A DNA stretch of 64,000 nucleotides from Salipiger bermudensis (GTDB lineage: Bacteria; Pseudomonadota; Alphaproteobacteria; Rhodobacterales; Rhodobacteraceae): assembly GCF_019801965.1 (NCBI RefSeq), contig NZ_JAHVIA010000003.1, forward strand, positions 470,805-534,804. Direction: 5' to 3'. Positions 46,814-58,181 of the stretch are shown piece after piece (position 1 is the stretch's first letter; each line of letters opens with the position of its first letter). Under the pieces are notes generated by a model. The model searched no databases, had not been told where the DNA came from, and was given only the letters and a program-made list of their open reading frames with translations. Position numbers and translations under genes: made by a program.

Positions 46814-48700
46814 ATGAACAGCTTCAGCCCCAATATGCGCCCGGTCATCCGACAGCTCGACGACTCCGCGATCAACCGGATCGCGGCTGGCGAGGTCGTC
46901 GAACGGCCCGCCTCGGCGGTCAAGGAACTGGTCGAGAATGCCATCGACGCCGGCGCCCGCCGGGTCAACATCGAGCTTGCCGACGGCGGCAAGACGCTGA
47001 TCCGGGTGACCGACGACGGCTGCGGCATGAGCGCCGACGAGCTGCCGCTGGCACTGTCGCGCCACGCCACCTCGAAGATCGATGGCTCGGACCTGCTCAA
47101 CATCCACAGCTTCGGCTTCCGCGGCGAGGCGCTGCCCTCGCTGGGCGCGGTGGGGCGGCTGACCATCCAGAGCCGCGCCAGCGGCGAGGAGGCCGCCGAG
47201 ATCGCCGTGGCTGGCGGCCAGATGGCGGCGGTGAAGCCCTGCGCGCTCAACGGGGGCACCGTGGTCACCCTGCGTGACCTGTTCTACGCCACCCCCGCCC
47301 GGCTCAAGTTCCTGCGCTCCGATCGGGCCGAGATGCAGGCGATCTCCGAGGTCATCAAGCGGCTTGCCATGGCCGAGCCCTCGGTCGGCTTCACCCTGCG
47401 CGATGTCAGCGACGGCAAGGACCGCACCACCTTCCGCGCCGATCCCTGCTCGGGTGATCTCTTCGACGCGCTGCGCGGGCGGCTGGCACAGGTCATGGGG
47501 GCGGAGTTCACCGACAACGCGCTCAACATCGACGCCGAGCGCGAGGGCTTCCGGCTCACCGGGCTGGCGGCGCTGCCGACCTATTCGCGCGGCTCCTCGG
47601 TGGCGCAGCATCTCTTCGTCAACGGACGCCCGGTGCAGGACCGGCTGCTGCTCGGCGCGCTGCGCGGCGCCTATGCCGATTTCCTCAGCCGCGAGCGGCA
47701 CCCGGCGGTGGCGCTGTTCGTCGATTGCGATCCGCACAAGGTCGACGTCAACGTGCATCCGGCGAAATCCGAGGTGCGCTTCCGCGAGCCGGGGTTGGTG
47801 CGCGGGCTGATCGTCTCGGCGCTGCGCCACGCGCTGGCCGAGGCCGGGCACCGCGCCTCGACCACCGTGGCCGGGGCGACGCTGGGCGCGATGCGGCCCG
47901 AGCCCTCGGGCACACCGCGGGTCTACCAGATGGACCGCCCCTCGCAGGGGGCGCTCGGCGCCGCCTACCGGGCGCAGGCGCCGATGACGCCCGTCGAGCC
48001 CTACCAGCCCTACGCAGCGCCCGCGCCGCGCCCCGCCGAGATCGGCTTCGCCGAGTTCGCCGGCAGCTTTTCGGGCCGGGTCGATCCGGTCGAGGAGGGC
48101 CCGCAAGGGGCCGATGAGACGCTGCCGCTCGGGGCCGCGCGCGGGCAGGTGCATGAGAATTACATCATCGCCCAGACCGGCGACGGCATCGTCATCGTCG
48201 ATCAGCATGCCGCCCATGAGCGGCTGGTCTATGAGAAGCTCAAGCACCAGATGGCAGAGCGTGGCGTTGCCGCGCAGGCGCTGCTGATCCCCGAGATCGT
48301 CGAGCTTTCCGCCGACGATCTCTCGCGGCTGCTGAGCATCGCCGACGACCTGTCGCGCATGGGCCTGACCATCGAGGCCTTCGGCGGCAGCGCCGTCGCG
48401 GTGCGCGAGACCCCGGCGATCCTCGGCGAGGTCAACGCCAAGGCGCTGCTGACCGACATTCTCGACGAGATCGCCGATTTCGGCTCCAGCCAGCTGGTGC
48501 AGGAGAAGATCGAGGCCATCCTCAGCCGCGTCGCCTGCCACGGCTCGATCCGCTCGGGTCGCCGCATGCGCGCCGAGGAGATGAACGCGCTGCTGCGCGA
48601 GATGGAGGCGACGCCGCATTCCGGCCAGTGCAACCATGGCCGCCCGACCTATGTCGAGCTGAAGCTCTCGGATATCGAGCGGCTTTTCGGGCGCACATGA
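46814..48700 (+). CDS. mutL: DNA mismatch repair protein MutL, endonuclease type
   Basis: This mismatch repair protein has 628 residues. The N-terminal GHKL ATPase is complete: AAGEVVERPASAVKELVENAIDAG, TDDGCGM, RHATSKI and FGFRGEALPSL. The C-terminal dimerisation domain carries the metal-binding endonuclease motif DQHA(x)2E(x)4E (Asp463 to Glu474), plus ACHGSIRSG and CNHGRP (606-611). MutL should therefore nick DNA itself, as in bacteria without MutH. ATG 46814 precedes the conserved start by a short tail; ATG 46835 is an alternative. The stop overlaps the rmuC start by ATGA. Confidence 0.96.
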   Translation: MNSFSPNMRPVIRQLDDSAINRIAAGEVVERPASAVKELVENAIDAGARRVNIELADGGKTLIRVTDDGCGMSADELPLALSRHATSKIDGSDLLNIHSFGFRGEALPSLGAVGRLTIQSRASGEEAAEIAVAGGQMAAVKPCALNGGTVVTLRDLFYATPARLKFLRSDRAEMQAISEVIKRLAMAEPSVGFTLRDVSDGKDRTTFRADPCSGDLFDALRGRLAQVMGAEFTDNALNIDAEREGFRLTGLAALPTYSRGSSVAQHLFVNGRPVQDRLLLGALRGAYADFLSRERHPAVALFVDCDPHKVDVNVHPAKSEVRFREPGLVRGLIVSALRHALAEAGHRASTTVAGATLGAMRPEPSGTPRVYQMDRPSQGALGAAYRAQAPMTPVEPYQPYAAPAPRPAEIGFAEFAGSFSGRVDPVEEGPQGADETLPLGAARGQVHENYIIAQTGDGIVIVDQHAAHERLVYEKLKHQMAERGVAAQALLIPEIVELSADDLSRLLSIADDLSRMGLTIEAFGGSAVAVRETPAILGEVNAKALLTDILDEIADFGSSQLVQEKIEAILSRVACHGSIRSGRRMRAEEMNALLREMEATPHSGQCNHGRPTYVELKLSDIERLFGRT

Positions 48701-49827
48701 GCGATCCGCTGACCCTGATGCTCGAGGATCCGCGCCTCTGGGCCGCCGCGGCGCTTGGCGTGCTGCTGCTGGTCATGGTTGTGGTGATCCGCGCCGCCAA
48801 CCGTGCCGCGCGGCTGGCGCATCCGCTGGCGCAGCTCGGTCAGAGGGTGCAGGCGCTGGGCGAAGGGCAGGAACGGCTCGCCGGCGGGCTGCACCATGTC
48901 ACCGAGGCGCAGCTGCAGAGCCAGACCGCCATGCTCGAGCTGGTCGAGCGCCGGCTGGCGGAGGTGCAGGGGCAGATGTCCGAAAGCCTGCACGGCACCG
49001 CGCGGCGCACCGCCCACAGCCTTGGCGAGCTGCAGGAGCGGCTCAAGGTCATCGACCGGGCGCAGGACAACATCACCCGGCTGTCGGGCGACGTGCTGTC
49101 GCTGCAGGACATCCTCTCCAACAAGCAGACCCGCGGCGCCTTTGGCGAGATCCAGCTCAACGACATCGTCTCGAAGGCGCTCCCCGCCGACAGCTACACG
49201 CTGCAGGCCACGCTCTCGAACGGCCGCCGCGCCGACTGCCTGATCCACATGCCCGAGCCGCCGGGCCCGATCGTCATCGACGCCAAGTTCCCGCTCGAAT
49301 CCTACGAGCAGCTGCAGCGCGCCGAGAAGGGCGAGAGCCGCACCCGCGCCGCGCAGGCCTTCCGCCTCGCGGTGCGCAAGCACCTGCGCGACATCGCCGG
49401 GCGCTACATCCTCGAGGGCGAGACGGCCGACTCGGCGCTGATGTTCCTGCCCTCGGAGGCGGTCTATGCCGAGCTGCACGCGCATTTCCCGGAGGTGGTG
49501 CGAGAGGGCTTCAACCTGCGGGTCTGGATCGTCTCGCCGACCACCTGCATGGCAACGCTCAACACCCTGCGCGCGGTGCTCAAGGATGCCCGCATGCGCG
49601 AGCAGGCCGGTGCGATCCGGCGCGAGCTGGCGCTGCTCAATGCCGATGTCGAGCGGCTCGGCACGCGGGTCGAGAATCTCGACCGGCATTTCTCGCAGGC
49701 GGCGCGCGACGTGGCGGATATCCGCATCAGCGCCGACAAGGCGGGCCAGCGGGCGCGGCGGCTCGACAATTTCGATTTCGAGGACGGGCGCGACAAGAAG
49801 ATCGTGCCAATGCCGAGCAACTCCTGA
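48697..49827 (+). CDS. rmuC: DNA recombination protein RmuC
   Basis: This protein of 376 residues has one N-terminal membrane helix (about 15-33), a long coiled coil (about 40-130), and the RmuC nuclease-like domain with GAFGEIQLNDIV, DCLIHMPEPPGPIVIDAKFPLE and ALMFLPSEAVYAELH. RmuC limits inversions at short inverted repeats in E. coli and has a PD-(D/E)XK-like fold. Translation is coupled to mutL through the ATGA overlap, which links two genome-stability functions in one transcript. Confidence 0.92.
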   Translation: MSDPLTLMLEDPRLWAAAALGVLLLVMVVVIRAANRAARLAHPLAQLGQRVQALGEGQERLAGGLHHVTEAQLQSQTAMLELVERRLAEVQGQMSESLHGTARRTAHSLGELQERLKVIDRAQDNITRLSGDVLSLQDILSNKQTRGAFGEIQLNDIVSKALPADSYTLQATLSNGRRADCLIHMPEPPGPIVIDAKFPLESYEQLQRAEKGESRTRAAQAFRLAVRKHLRDIAGRYILEGETADSALMFLPSEAVYAELHAHFPEVVREGFNLRVWIVSPTTCMATLNTLRAVLKDARMREQAGAIRRELALLNADVERLGTRVENLDRHFSQAARDVADIRISADKAGQRARRLDNFDFEDGRDKKIVPMPSNS

Positions 49828-49978
49828 GCCGGCTCTCTTCCCTCGGGCAATATTATTGCTTATCTGCCTCTCGACAGTCTTTGCCAGATGCGCGCGCCTC
49901 TCGTAAGCTTGCGCAGGATCAAGGACGGGGACGGGGCTTTGCCCCAGTCTCTTTAGCCAGAGAAAGGAGACAGGGAAG

Positions 49979-50308
49979 ATGGAAGAGATCAGTGTCAGGA
50001 AAGTCGCCCATGTCATCCTGCTGGCCCGCGAGATGGATCGTGGCGAAGGCGAGCTGCGCGGCGTCATCGAGCAGATGACCGAGGAAGAACAGGCCGCGCT
50101 GGTCGCGGTCATGTGGATCGGTCGCGATGCCTTCGACGCCGACGAGTGGGGCGAGGCCTATGCCACGGCGATGGCCGAGGCCACCACGCCGACCGCCAAC
50201 TACCTGATCGGCACGCCGCATCTGGCCGATCACCTCGAGGCCGGGCTCGAAGCGCTGGGTTACGATGCCCAGGACGAGGAAGACGAGCTGATGCGCCGCG
50301 GCGCCTGA
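49979..50308 (+). CDS. DUF3775-family protein
   Basis: This acidic protein of 109 residues matches the DUF3775 pattern: VRKVAHVILLAREM near the start, MTEEEQAALVAVMWIGRD in the middle, then YLIGTPHLADHLEAGLEALG. The function of the family is not known. No signal peptide or membrane segment is present. It is preceded by AAAGGAGA and stands alone between rmuC and the convergent dinB gene. Confidence 0.75.
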   Translation: MEEISVRKVAHVILLAREMDRGEGELRGVIEQMTEEEQAALVAVMWIGRDAFDADEWGEAYATAMAEATTPTANYLIGTPHLADHLEAGLEALGYDAQDEEDELMRRGA

Positions 50309-50423
50309 GCCCGCCCGCGTCTGCCCCGCCGCCGATGCATCGCACTCGGCACGGCCCGTCGCGCCGAGCCCGCGCTGGCCCGTCGGGCGCAGCGGAGCGT
50401 CGGGTCAATGCACCCGGCGCGGC

Positions 50424-51677
50424 TCAGCGCAGCGAGCGCCCCTTGACGATGGCCTCGTTGCCGAAGCGCGCGCGGATCGCATCCGTCGCGCGCTCTGCCC
50501 CCGCCCGCTTCTCGGCCTGCGGATCGAGCAGGTCGCCCAGCCGGTCGGCCTGATCCGCCGGAACAAGCTCCGAGATCCCGGTGCCCAAGAGCCGGTAGGA
50601 CACGCCGCTGCCCAGCTGGTCGAACATGCCGCGCGCGGTGCGGTAGATCCGGTCGGCCATCTGCGTGGCATCTCCAAGCGCGTGGCGCCGGGTGATCAGC
50701 TTGAAATCGGCCCGCTTCACCTTCAGCACCACCACGCGCCCCGCCAGACCCTTGGCCTTGGCGCGGTCGGCGACCTTCTCGCTCATGCGCCAGAGATGGC
50801 CGTCGAGGATGTCGGGATCCTTGGTGTTCTCGTGGAAGGTGGTCTCGTTCGAGATCGACTTCACAGGCGCGTTGCGGGTGACCCGGCGGTGATCCTCGCC
50901 GCGGGCCAGGTGCCAGAGCCGCTCGCCCACGCTGCCGAAGCGCACCATCAGCCCCTCGCGATCCCAGCGCAACAGGTCTTCGAATGTGCGGATGCCCGAG
51001 CGCTCGAGCGCGTCCTGCCCGGCCTGACCCACACCCCAGATCATCCGCACCGGCCGTGGCCTCAGGAAATCCTGCGTCTCGGCCTTGCCGATGACCGAGA
51101 AGCCGTGCGGTTTGTCGAGATCCGAGGCGATCTTGGCAAGGAACTTGTTGTGGCTGAGCCCGACCGAGCCGGTGACGCCGAGCTCGTCCTTCATCCGCTT
51201 CACCAGCCGCGCCAGCATGACGGCCGGCGGCGCGCCGTGCAGGCGCTCGGTGCCGGTCAGGTCGAGAAACGCCTCGTCGAGCGACAGCGGCTCGATCGCC
51301 GGGGTCAGCTCTTCCATGAAGCCGCGGATCTGCCGCGAGACCTCGGCATAGAGCGCCATGCGCGGCTTCAGCACCACCGCATCGGGGCAGAGCTCGAGCG
51401 CCTTGAACATCGGCATGGCCGAGCGCACGCCGCGGATGCGCGCCACGTAGCAGGCGGTCGAGACCACGCCGCGCTTGCCGCCGCCGATGATCACCGGCTT
51501 GTCGGCAAGCTCGGGATTCTCGCGTTTCTCGACGCTGGCATAGAAGGCATCGCAATCCATGTGGGCGATCGAGAGGCTGCGCAGCTCGTCATGGCGCACG
51601 ACCCTCGGCCGCCCGCAGGCGGGGCAGCGCGGGCCGGTCTCGAATTCGGTGAGGCAATCACGACAAAGCGCGGGCAT
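50424..51677 (-). CDS. dinB: DNA polymerase IV (Y-family) with N-terminal zinc-ribbon-like segment
   Basis: This translesion polymerase has 417 residues. Catalytic acidic residues are in IAHMDCDAFYASVE (Asp41, Asp43) and PLSLDEAFLDLT (Asp134, Glu135). Helix-hairpin-helix and little-finger domains follow (IWGVGQAGQDALE, KSISNETTFHENT). The first ~30 residues form an extra CxxC...CxxC module (Cys5, Cys8, Cys18, Cys21) that E. coli Pol IV lacks. The C-terminus has no obvious QLxLF-type clamp-binding motif. It is divergent from the Nudix hydrolase gene. Confidence 0.93.
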   Translation of the reverse strand: MPALCRDCLTEFETGPRCPACGRPRVVRHDELRSLSIAHMDCDAFYASVEKRENPELADKPVIIGGGKRGVVSTACYVARIRGVRSAMPMFKALELCPDAVVLKPRMALYAEVSRQIRGFMEELTPAIEPLSLDEAFLDLTGTERLHGAPPAVMLARLVKRMKDELGVTGSVGLSHNKFLAKIASDLDKPHGFSVIGKAETQDFLRPRPVRMIWGVGQAGQDALERSGIRTFEDLLRWDREGLMVRFGSVGERLWHLARGEDHRRVTRNAPVKSISNETTFHENTKDPDILDGHLWRMSEKVADRAKAKGLAGRVVVLKVKRADFKLITRRHALGDATQMADRIYRTARGMFDQLGSGVSYRLLGTGISELVPADQADRLGDLLDPQAEKRAGAERATDAIRARFGNEAIVKGRSLR

Positions 51678-51744
51678 GGGTGGTCATTCGCAGCCGAGTG
51701 GTTATCTGGGGACTATAGGATGTAACCAGAGCGGGGGCCATCGC

Positions 51745-52137
51745 GTGAGCTTTTCAGGTGCGAAACTGATGCTGTTCCTCGGCGAGGAGCTGCTGGTGAT
51801 CCGGCGCGATGAAAAGCCCGAGATCCCGTGGCCGGGCTATCTCGATTTTCCGGGCGGCGGGCGCGAGGGCGACGAGACGCCCGAGGAATGCGCCCTGCGC
51901 GAAACCTTCGAGGAGGTCGGGCTCAGCCTGTCGCAGGAACAGATCGTCTGGACCCGTCAACATGGCCCGAGCTGGTTCTTCGCCGCGCACCTGCCGGCGG
52001 AGCGGGTGTCTGACGTGCGCTTCGGCGACGAGGGCCATGACTGGTGGATGATGCCGCCGGAGGAATACGTTGCCCGGGACGATGGCATCCCGCATTTCCG
52101 CGAGCTGCTGAACGCCTATCTCACCGAGCGGAGCTGA
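51745..52137 (+). CDS. Nudix hydrolase
   Basis: This small hydrolase of 130 residues has a full Nudix box, G(x5)E(x7)RExxEExGx, in GGREGDETPEECALRETFEEVGL. It cleaves nucleoside diphosphates linked to another moiety; the exact substrate is unknown. Divergence from dinB makes a nucleotide-pool or repair role attractive but unproven. The GTG at 51745 is the likely start: the fold begins there (FSGAKLMLFLG), while earlier in-frame codons overlap the dinB N-terminus. The ribosome site is a weak GGGGG. Confidence 0.85.
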   Translation: MSFSGAKLMLFLGEELLVIRRDEKPEIPWPGYLDFPGGGREGDETPEECALRETFEEVGLSLSQEQIVWTRQHGPSWFFAAHLPAERVSDVRFGDEGHDWWMMPPEEYVARDDGIPHFRELLNAYLTERS

Positions 52138-52144
52138 GGGCGGC

Positions 52145-52462
52145 TCAGGCCGCGCGGCCACCGATCCGGCGCAGCCAGTCCACCGCGCCGTGCAGCGGGG
52201 TCTTGGGCTCGGGCGCCGGGCGCGGCCGCTCGGAAAGGCGCGGCTTCAGCCGGGCACGCAGCCGGTTCGGCCTGTCCGGCGCGGTCAGCGCATCGGAAAT
52301 CAACGCCCGCTCCACCTCTTCGGGGTCGGCGTCCAGCGGCGCGGCGTAGGAACTGGCGACGCGGATGCGGCCTTCGTCGGTATGGAAGGTCACTAGCGCC
52401 TGATAGCATTCATCGGCGGCATTATAGGTCAGATTGCCGATCTGAGCTTGGCTCTGTGTCAT
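52145..52462 (-). CDS. Conserved hypothetical protein
   Basis: This is a protein of 105 residues with no family I can name. The N-terminal half (LTYNAADECYQALVTFHTDEGRI) looks like a small beta-rich domain. The C-terminal half is Arg/Pro-rich and ends RIGGRAA. A good AGGAG site lies before ATG 52462. It ends eight bases from the convergent Nudix gene and is divergent from the SPFH gene. Confidence 0.65.
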   Translation of the reverse strand: MTQSQAQIGNLTYNAADECYQALVTFHTDEGRIRVASSYAAPLDADPEEVERALISDALTAPDRPNRLRARLKPRLSERPRPAPEPKTPLHGAVDWLRRIGGRAA

Positions 52463-52583
52463 CGGAGTGTCTCCTGCCTGTTACGGCAATGAAACGCGAT
52501 CCCCCGGTCGCGGTTCCCGAAAGGGCTTCCACCCCTACCGGTTGCGCGCCATAGTGCGCAGGCATTTTGTGAGGTCGGAACAC

Positions 52584-53483
52584 ATGACCGTAGAAGATTT
52601 TCTCCTCGATTTCCTGCTCGGCGGCAACCTCGTGGTGCTGCTGCTCGCGGGCTTCATCATCCTGTGCATCCTGCTGGGCGTGCGCATCGTCCCGCAGTCG
52701 GAAAAGCACGTGGTCGAGCGCTTCGGGCGCCTGCGCGCCGTGCTCGGGCCGGGCATCAACTTCATCGTGCCGTTCCTCGATCGGGTGCGCCACAAGGTGT
52801 CGATCCTCGAGCGCCAGCTGCCCAACGCCAGCCAGGACGCCATCACGGCGGATAACGTTCTTGTGCAGGTCGAGACCTCGGTCTTCTACCGCATCCTCGA
52901 GCCGGAAAAGACCGTTTACCGCATCCGCGACGTTGATGCCGCCATCGCCACCACGGTGGCGGGCATCGTTCGGGCGGAGATCGGCAAGATGGAGCTCGAC
53001 GAGGTGCAATCGAACCGCGCGGCGCTGATCTCAACTATCAAGGGAAATGTCGAGGACGCGGTCGACAACTGGGGCATCGAGGTGACCCGGGCCGAGATCC
53101 TCGATGTGAACCTCGATCAGGCCACCCGCGACGCGATGCTGCAGCAGCTCAACGCCGAGCGTGCGCGCCGGGCGCAGGTGACAGAGGCCGAGGGCAAGAA
53201 GCGCGCCGTCGAGCTGTCGGCGGATGCCGAGCTCTACGCCGCCGAACAGGTTGCCAAGGCGCGGCGCATCGCCGCCGAGGCCGAGGCCTATGCCACGCAG
53301 GTGGTGGCGCAGGCGATCGCCGAGCACGGGCTGTCGGCGGCGCAATACCAGGTGGCTCTGAAGCAGGTCGAGGCGCTGACCGCGCTGGGGCAGGGCGAGG
53401 GCAAGCAGACCATCGTGCTGCCGGCGGATGCGGTCGACGTCTTTCGCGATGCCTTCAGCCTGCTGAAGGGCCGCGGCACATGA
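52584..53483 (+). CDS. SPFH/band-7 membrane protease-associated protein (QmcA/stomatin-like)
   Basis: This protein of 299 residues has one N-terminal helix (about 12-32). The band-7 domain follows (VRIVPQSEKHVVERFGRLRAVLGPGINFIVPF, then VLVQVETSVFYRI). A charged coiled coil rich in Ala, Glu and Arg (about 185-260) comes after it. Such proteins form large membrane cages that scaffold proteases or lipid domains. Start 52584 is the first Met before the helix. The stop overlaps the NfeD gene (ATGA), the standard partner. Confidence 0.92.
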   Translation: MTVEDFLLDFLLGGNLVVLLLAGFIILCILLGVRIVPQSEKHVVERFGRLRAVLGPGINFIVPFLDRVRHKVSILERQLPNASQDAITADNVLVQVETSVFYRILEPEKTVYRIRDVDAAIATTVAGIVRAEIGKMELDEVQSNRAALISTIKGNVEDAVDNWGIEVTRAEILDVNLDQATRDAMLQQLNAERARRAQVTEAEGKKRAVELSADAELYAAEQVAKARRIAAEAEAYATQVVAQAIAEHGLSAAQYQVALKQVEALTALGQGEGKQTIVLPADAVDVFRDAFSLLKGRGT

Positions 53484-53746
53484 TCTATCTCTGGTGGGTC
53501 TGGATGGCGGCGGCGGTGCTGCTTCTCGTGCTCGAGGTGCTGGCGCCGGGCTTCATCTTCCTGGGCTTCGCCATCGGCGCCGCGGTGGTCGGCGTCTGGC
53601 TGCTGGCAGGCTACGCGCTGGCCTGGGTGTGGCTGTTGCTGATCTTCGCGGTGGTCTCGCTGATCGCGTGGCTGGTGCTGCGGCAGTTGGTTGGCGTGCG
53701 CAAGGGCCAGATCAAGCTCTGGGATCGCGATATCAACGAAGACTGA
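53480..53746 (+). CDS. NfeD-like membrane protein
   Basis: This small membrane protein of 88 residues has three hydrophobic segments: WMAAAVLLLVLEVLAPGFIF, GAAVVGVWLLAGYALAW and LLLIFAVVSLIAWLVLRQL. It matches the NfeD family that accompanies SPFH proteins. The soluble OB-fold of longer NfeD proteins is missing, so this is the short form. Translation is coupled to the upstream gene through ATGA. Confidence 0.88.
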   Translation: MIYLWWVWMAAAVLLLVLEVLAPGFIFLGFAIGAAVVGVWLLAGYALAWVWLLLIFAVVSLIAWLVLRQLVGVRKGQIKLWDRDINED

Positions 53747-53747
53747 C

Positions 53748-53776
53748 GCGCGCCGGGTCGGGCGCGCCTGTTTCTC
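53748..53776. terminator. Hairpin terminator between nfeD and pyrF
   Basis: GCGCGCC and GGCGCGC pair around GGGTCG, followed by CTGTTTCTC on the plus strand. It touches the pyrF stop codon on the opposite strand and probably serves both convergent genes. Confidence 0.6.
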
Positions 53777-54482
53777 AGAGCGCGGACAGCTCGTGCTGGA
53801 TCGCCAGCGCCGCGTCGCGCGGGCTGTCGGCGCGCCAGACCGGGCGGCCGACGACGATGTGATCGGCCCCGGCCGAGATCGCGTTGCCGGGGGTCGCGAT
53901 GCGCTTCTGGTCATCATCCGCGGCACCCGCGGGGCGGACGCCCGGGGTCACGATCAGACGGCCTTCGGACTGCGGCAGCGCGCGGATCGCTGCGGCTTCG
54001 TTCGGCGAGGCGATGACGCCATCGGCCCCGGCCTCGAAGGCGCGGGCGGCGCGTTCGACCACCATCTCGGCAATATCGCCGCTGCGCATCATGCCGTCAT
54101 CGAGATCGCCGCGGTCGAGCGAGGTCAGGATGGTGACGGCGAGGATCTTGGTGTCCTTGCCCGACGCACCCTCCTTGGCGGCGCGCACAACGTGCGGATC
54201 GCCGTGCACGGTGAGGAAATCGAGATCGAACTGCGCCAGCCCGCGCACCGCGTTCTCGACGGTCTGGCCGATGTCGAACAGCTTCATGTCGAGGAAGATG
54301 CGCTTGCCGTGCTCCTGCTTGAGCTCGTTGGCTAGCGCCAGCCCGCCACCGGTCAGCATGCCGAGGCCGATCTTGTAGAACGACACCGCATCGCCGATGC
54401 GGTCGGTCAGTTGCAGCGCCTGCAGCGCGTTCGGCACGTCGAGGGCGACGATCAGGCGGTCATCGGCGCGGTGATCTGACAT
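53775..54482 (-). CDS. pyrF: Orotidine 5'-phosphate decarboxylase
   Basis: This last enzyme of UMP synthesis converts OMP to UMP. It has 235 residues, full length. The catalytic charged array is clear in FLDMKLFDIGQTV (Asp65, Lys67, Asp70). The phosphate-binding loops are VTPGVRP and VVGRPVWRA. ATG 54482 has GGAGG six bases upstream; the longer open frame is rejected. It is monocistronic in this window. Confidence 0.96.
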   Translation of the reverse strand: MSDHRADDRLIVALDVPNALQALQLTDRIGDAVSFYKIGLGMLTGGGLALANELKQEHGKRIFLDMKLFDIGQTVENAVRGLAQFDLDFLTVHGDPHVVRAAKEGASGKDTKILAVTILTSLDRGDLDDGMMRSGDIAEMVVERAARAFEAGADGVIASPNEAAAIRALPQSEGRLIVTPGVRPAGAADDDQKRIATPGNAISAGADHIVVGRPVWRADSPRDAALAIQHELSAL

Positions 54483-54606
54483 GGGGGGCCTCCATTTTCC
54501 GGGTCGGCCCCTCTTGCGGCGCGCTTGGCCCTGCGTCAAGGCCGCGGCTCGGGCAGAGGCGGGGCTTTCGCCGAAAACAGGCTCCGGGACGGCCCTTGGA
54601 GCGCTC

Positions 54607-54885
54607 TTAGTCGGGCCGCACTCCGAGGCGCATCCGCGCCACCGTCTCGCCATCGAACCACAGCTCCTCGCGGCCGTCGCGATACTCCGGCAGGCGCAGC
54701 ACCGTCGCGACCGCGCGGCGCAGCAGCCGCCGCTCGAGGGCGCGCTTCCACGGCGATACGCGGGGCGGCGCGACCAGCGCCACCTCGATCCGCCCGTTCT
54801 CCGCGACCAGCGAGACGCTGCCCCGTTTCAGCCCCTCGGGCTCGGACCCGTCGAACCCGTCGAACGAGATTTCCCTGATATGCAT
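54607..54885 (-). CDS. Conserved hypothetical protein
   Basis: This is a protein of 92 residues that I cannot assign to a family. It begins MHIREISFDGFDG, has a central Arg-rich stretch (SPWKRALERRLLRRAV) and ends in MRLGVRPD. The ribosome site GGAGG lies seven bases before the ATG. It lies just upstream of pyrF on the same strand and divergent from clpB. Confidence 0.6.
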   Translation of the reverse strand: MHIREISFDGFDGSEPEGLKRGSVSLVAENGRIEVALVAPPRVSPWKRALERRLLRRAVATVLRLPEYRDGREELWFDGETVARMRLGVRPD

Positions 54886-54978
54886 GGCTCAGCCTCCAGT
54901 CTCGTGGCCAGCCTTGGCAGAAAACCATGACGATTCCGTTGCAGCTCTCGGATCGCCCGCATTTTTGTGATCACGGAT

Positions 54979-55007
54979 CTTGAAGCCATCGCTATGGGCG
55001 ACCATTT
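54979..55007 (+). promoter_or_regulatory. Heat-shock (sigma-32) promoter of clpB
   Basis: CTTGAA (54979-54984), a 17-base spacer and CCATTT (55002-55007) match the alphaproteobacterial RpoH consensus in order and spacing. It lies about 85 bases before the clpB start codon. Confidence 0.75.
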
Positions 55008-55091
55008 TCTTATCGAGGCCCGATCCTGCCGCGTGCCGCCCAGCCGGGCGCGGCGAAATCCCAACGGGCGCTTATTGGAAGGAGAGACACC

Positions 55092-57707
<2,616 letters not shown>

Positions 57708-57726
57708 TCCACGTGCAAGAATGGGA

Positions 57727-57753
57727 AAGGCCCGCCGCTTGGCGGGCCTTTTT
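57727..57753 (+). terminator. Rho-independent terminator of clpB
   Basis: AAGGCCCGCC and GGCGGGCCTT form a perfect 10-bp stem with a GCTT loop and a run of five T residues, 20 bases past the stop codon. Confidence 0.95.
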
Positions 57754-57818
57754 CATTGGGGCGTTTGGTGGTTTGGCTATCCAGCGCGTTTTGGAGTCTG
57801 GGGTTCGAGCGTTGCCCC

Positions 57819-58070
57819 GCGCGGAATCAAGCCCGAAGGGCGCCTCTCACACATCGCGTTTCGCGATGTGTTGACGGCAGGCGTTTGCAAGCAAACGCCG
57901 AGAGGCGCGCCATCGTCATGCTGAAAGCATGCCTCCGGCATGACCCGCCCCCCGGGCTGGCGATCTGGCCGAGCTGGGTGATGCGTGTCGAGGTCCCTCG
58001 GACTTGGCTGGGATAAATCGAGATGTTCAGAGCGTCTGATCGTCACCCCGCGGGCCGGCGATGGCGCGGC
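57819..58070. repeat. Structured dispersed repeat, copy 2
   Basis: This second copy of the 37475-37702 element lies in the 474-bp convergent gap between clpB and the DUF302 gene. The outer stem is GCGCCTCTC (57840-57848) with GAGAGGCGC (57900-57908), one pair longer than in copy 1. Hairpin 1 ACACATCGCG/CGCGATGTGT has loop TTT (57849-57871), and hairpin 2 GGCGTTTGC/GCAAACGCC has loop AA (57880-57899). After the core, this copy carries extra CATGC/GCATG hairpins absent from copy 1, then realigns to GGGCTGGCGAT and to CCGCGGGCCGGCGATG near its end. Confidence 0.85.
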
Positions 58071-58181
58071 TCTTCTTTCCGACCAGTCGACTTGGTGGCC
58101 ACTAGGGCCGCCCAATCTCGCGCGCTCAATGACGCGGCGCTCTACTTCGAGCTTGGCGCAACTCTGCGACGGCCCAGCCGC

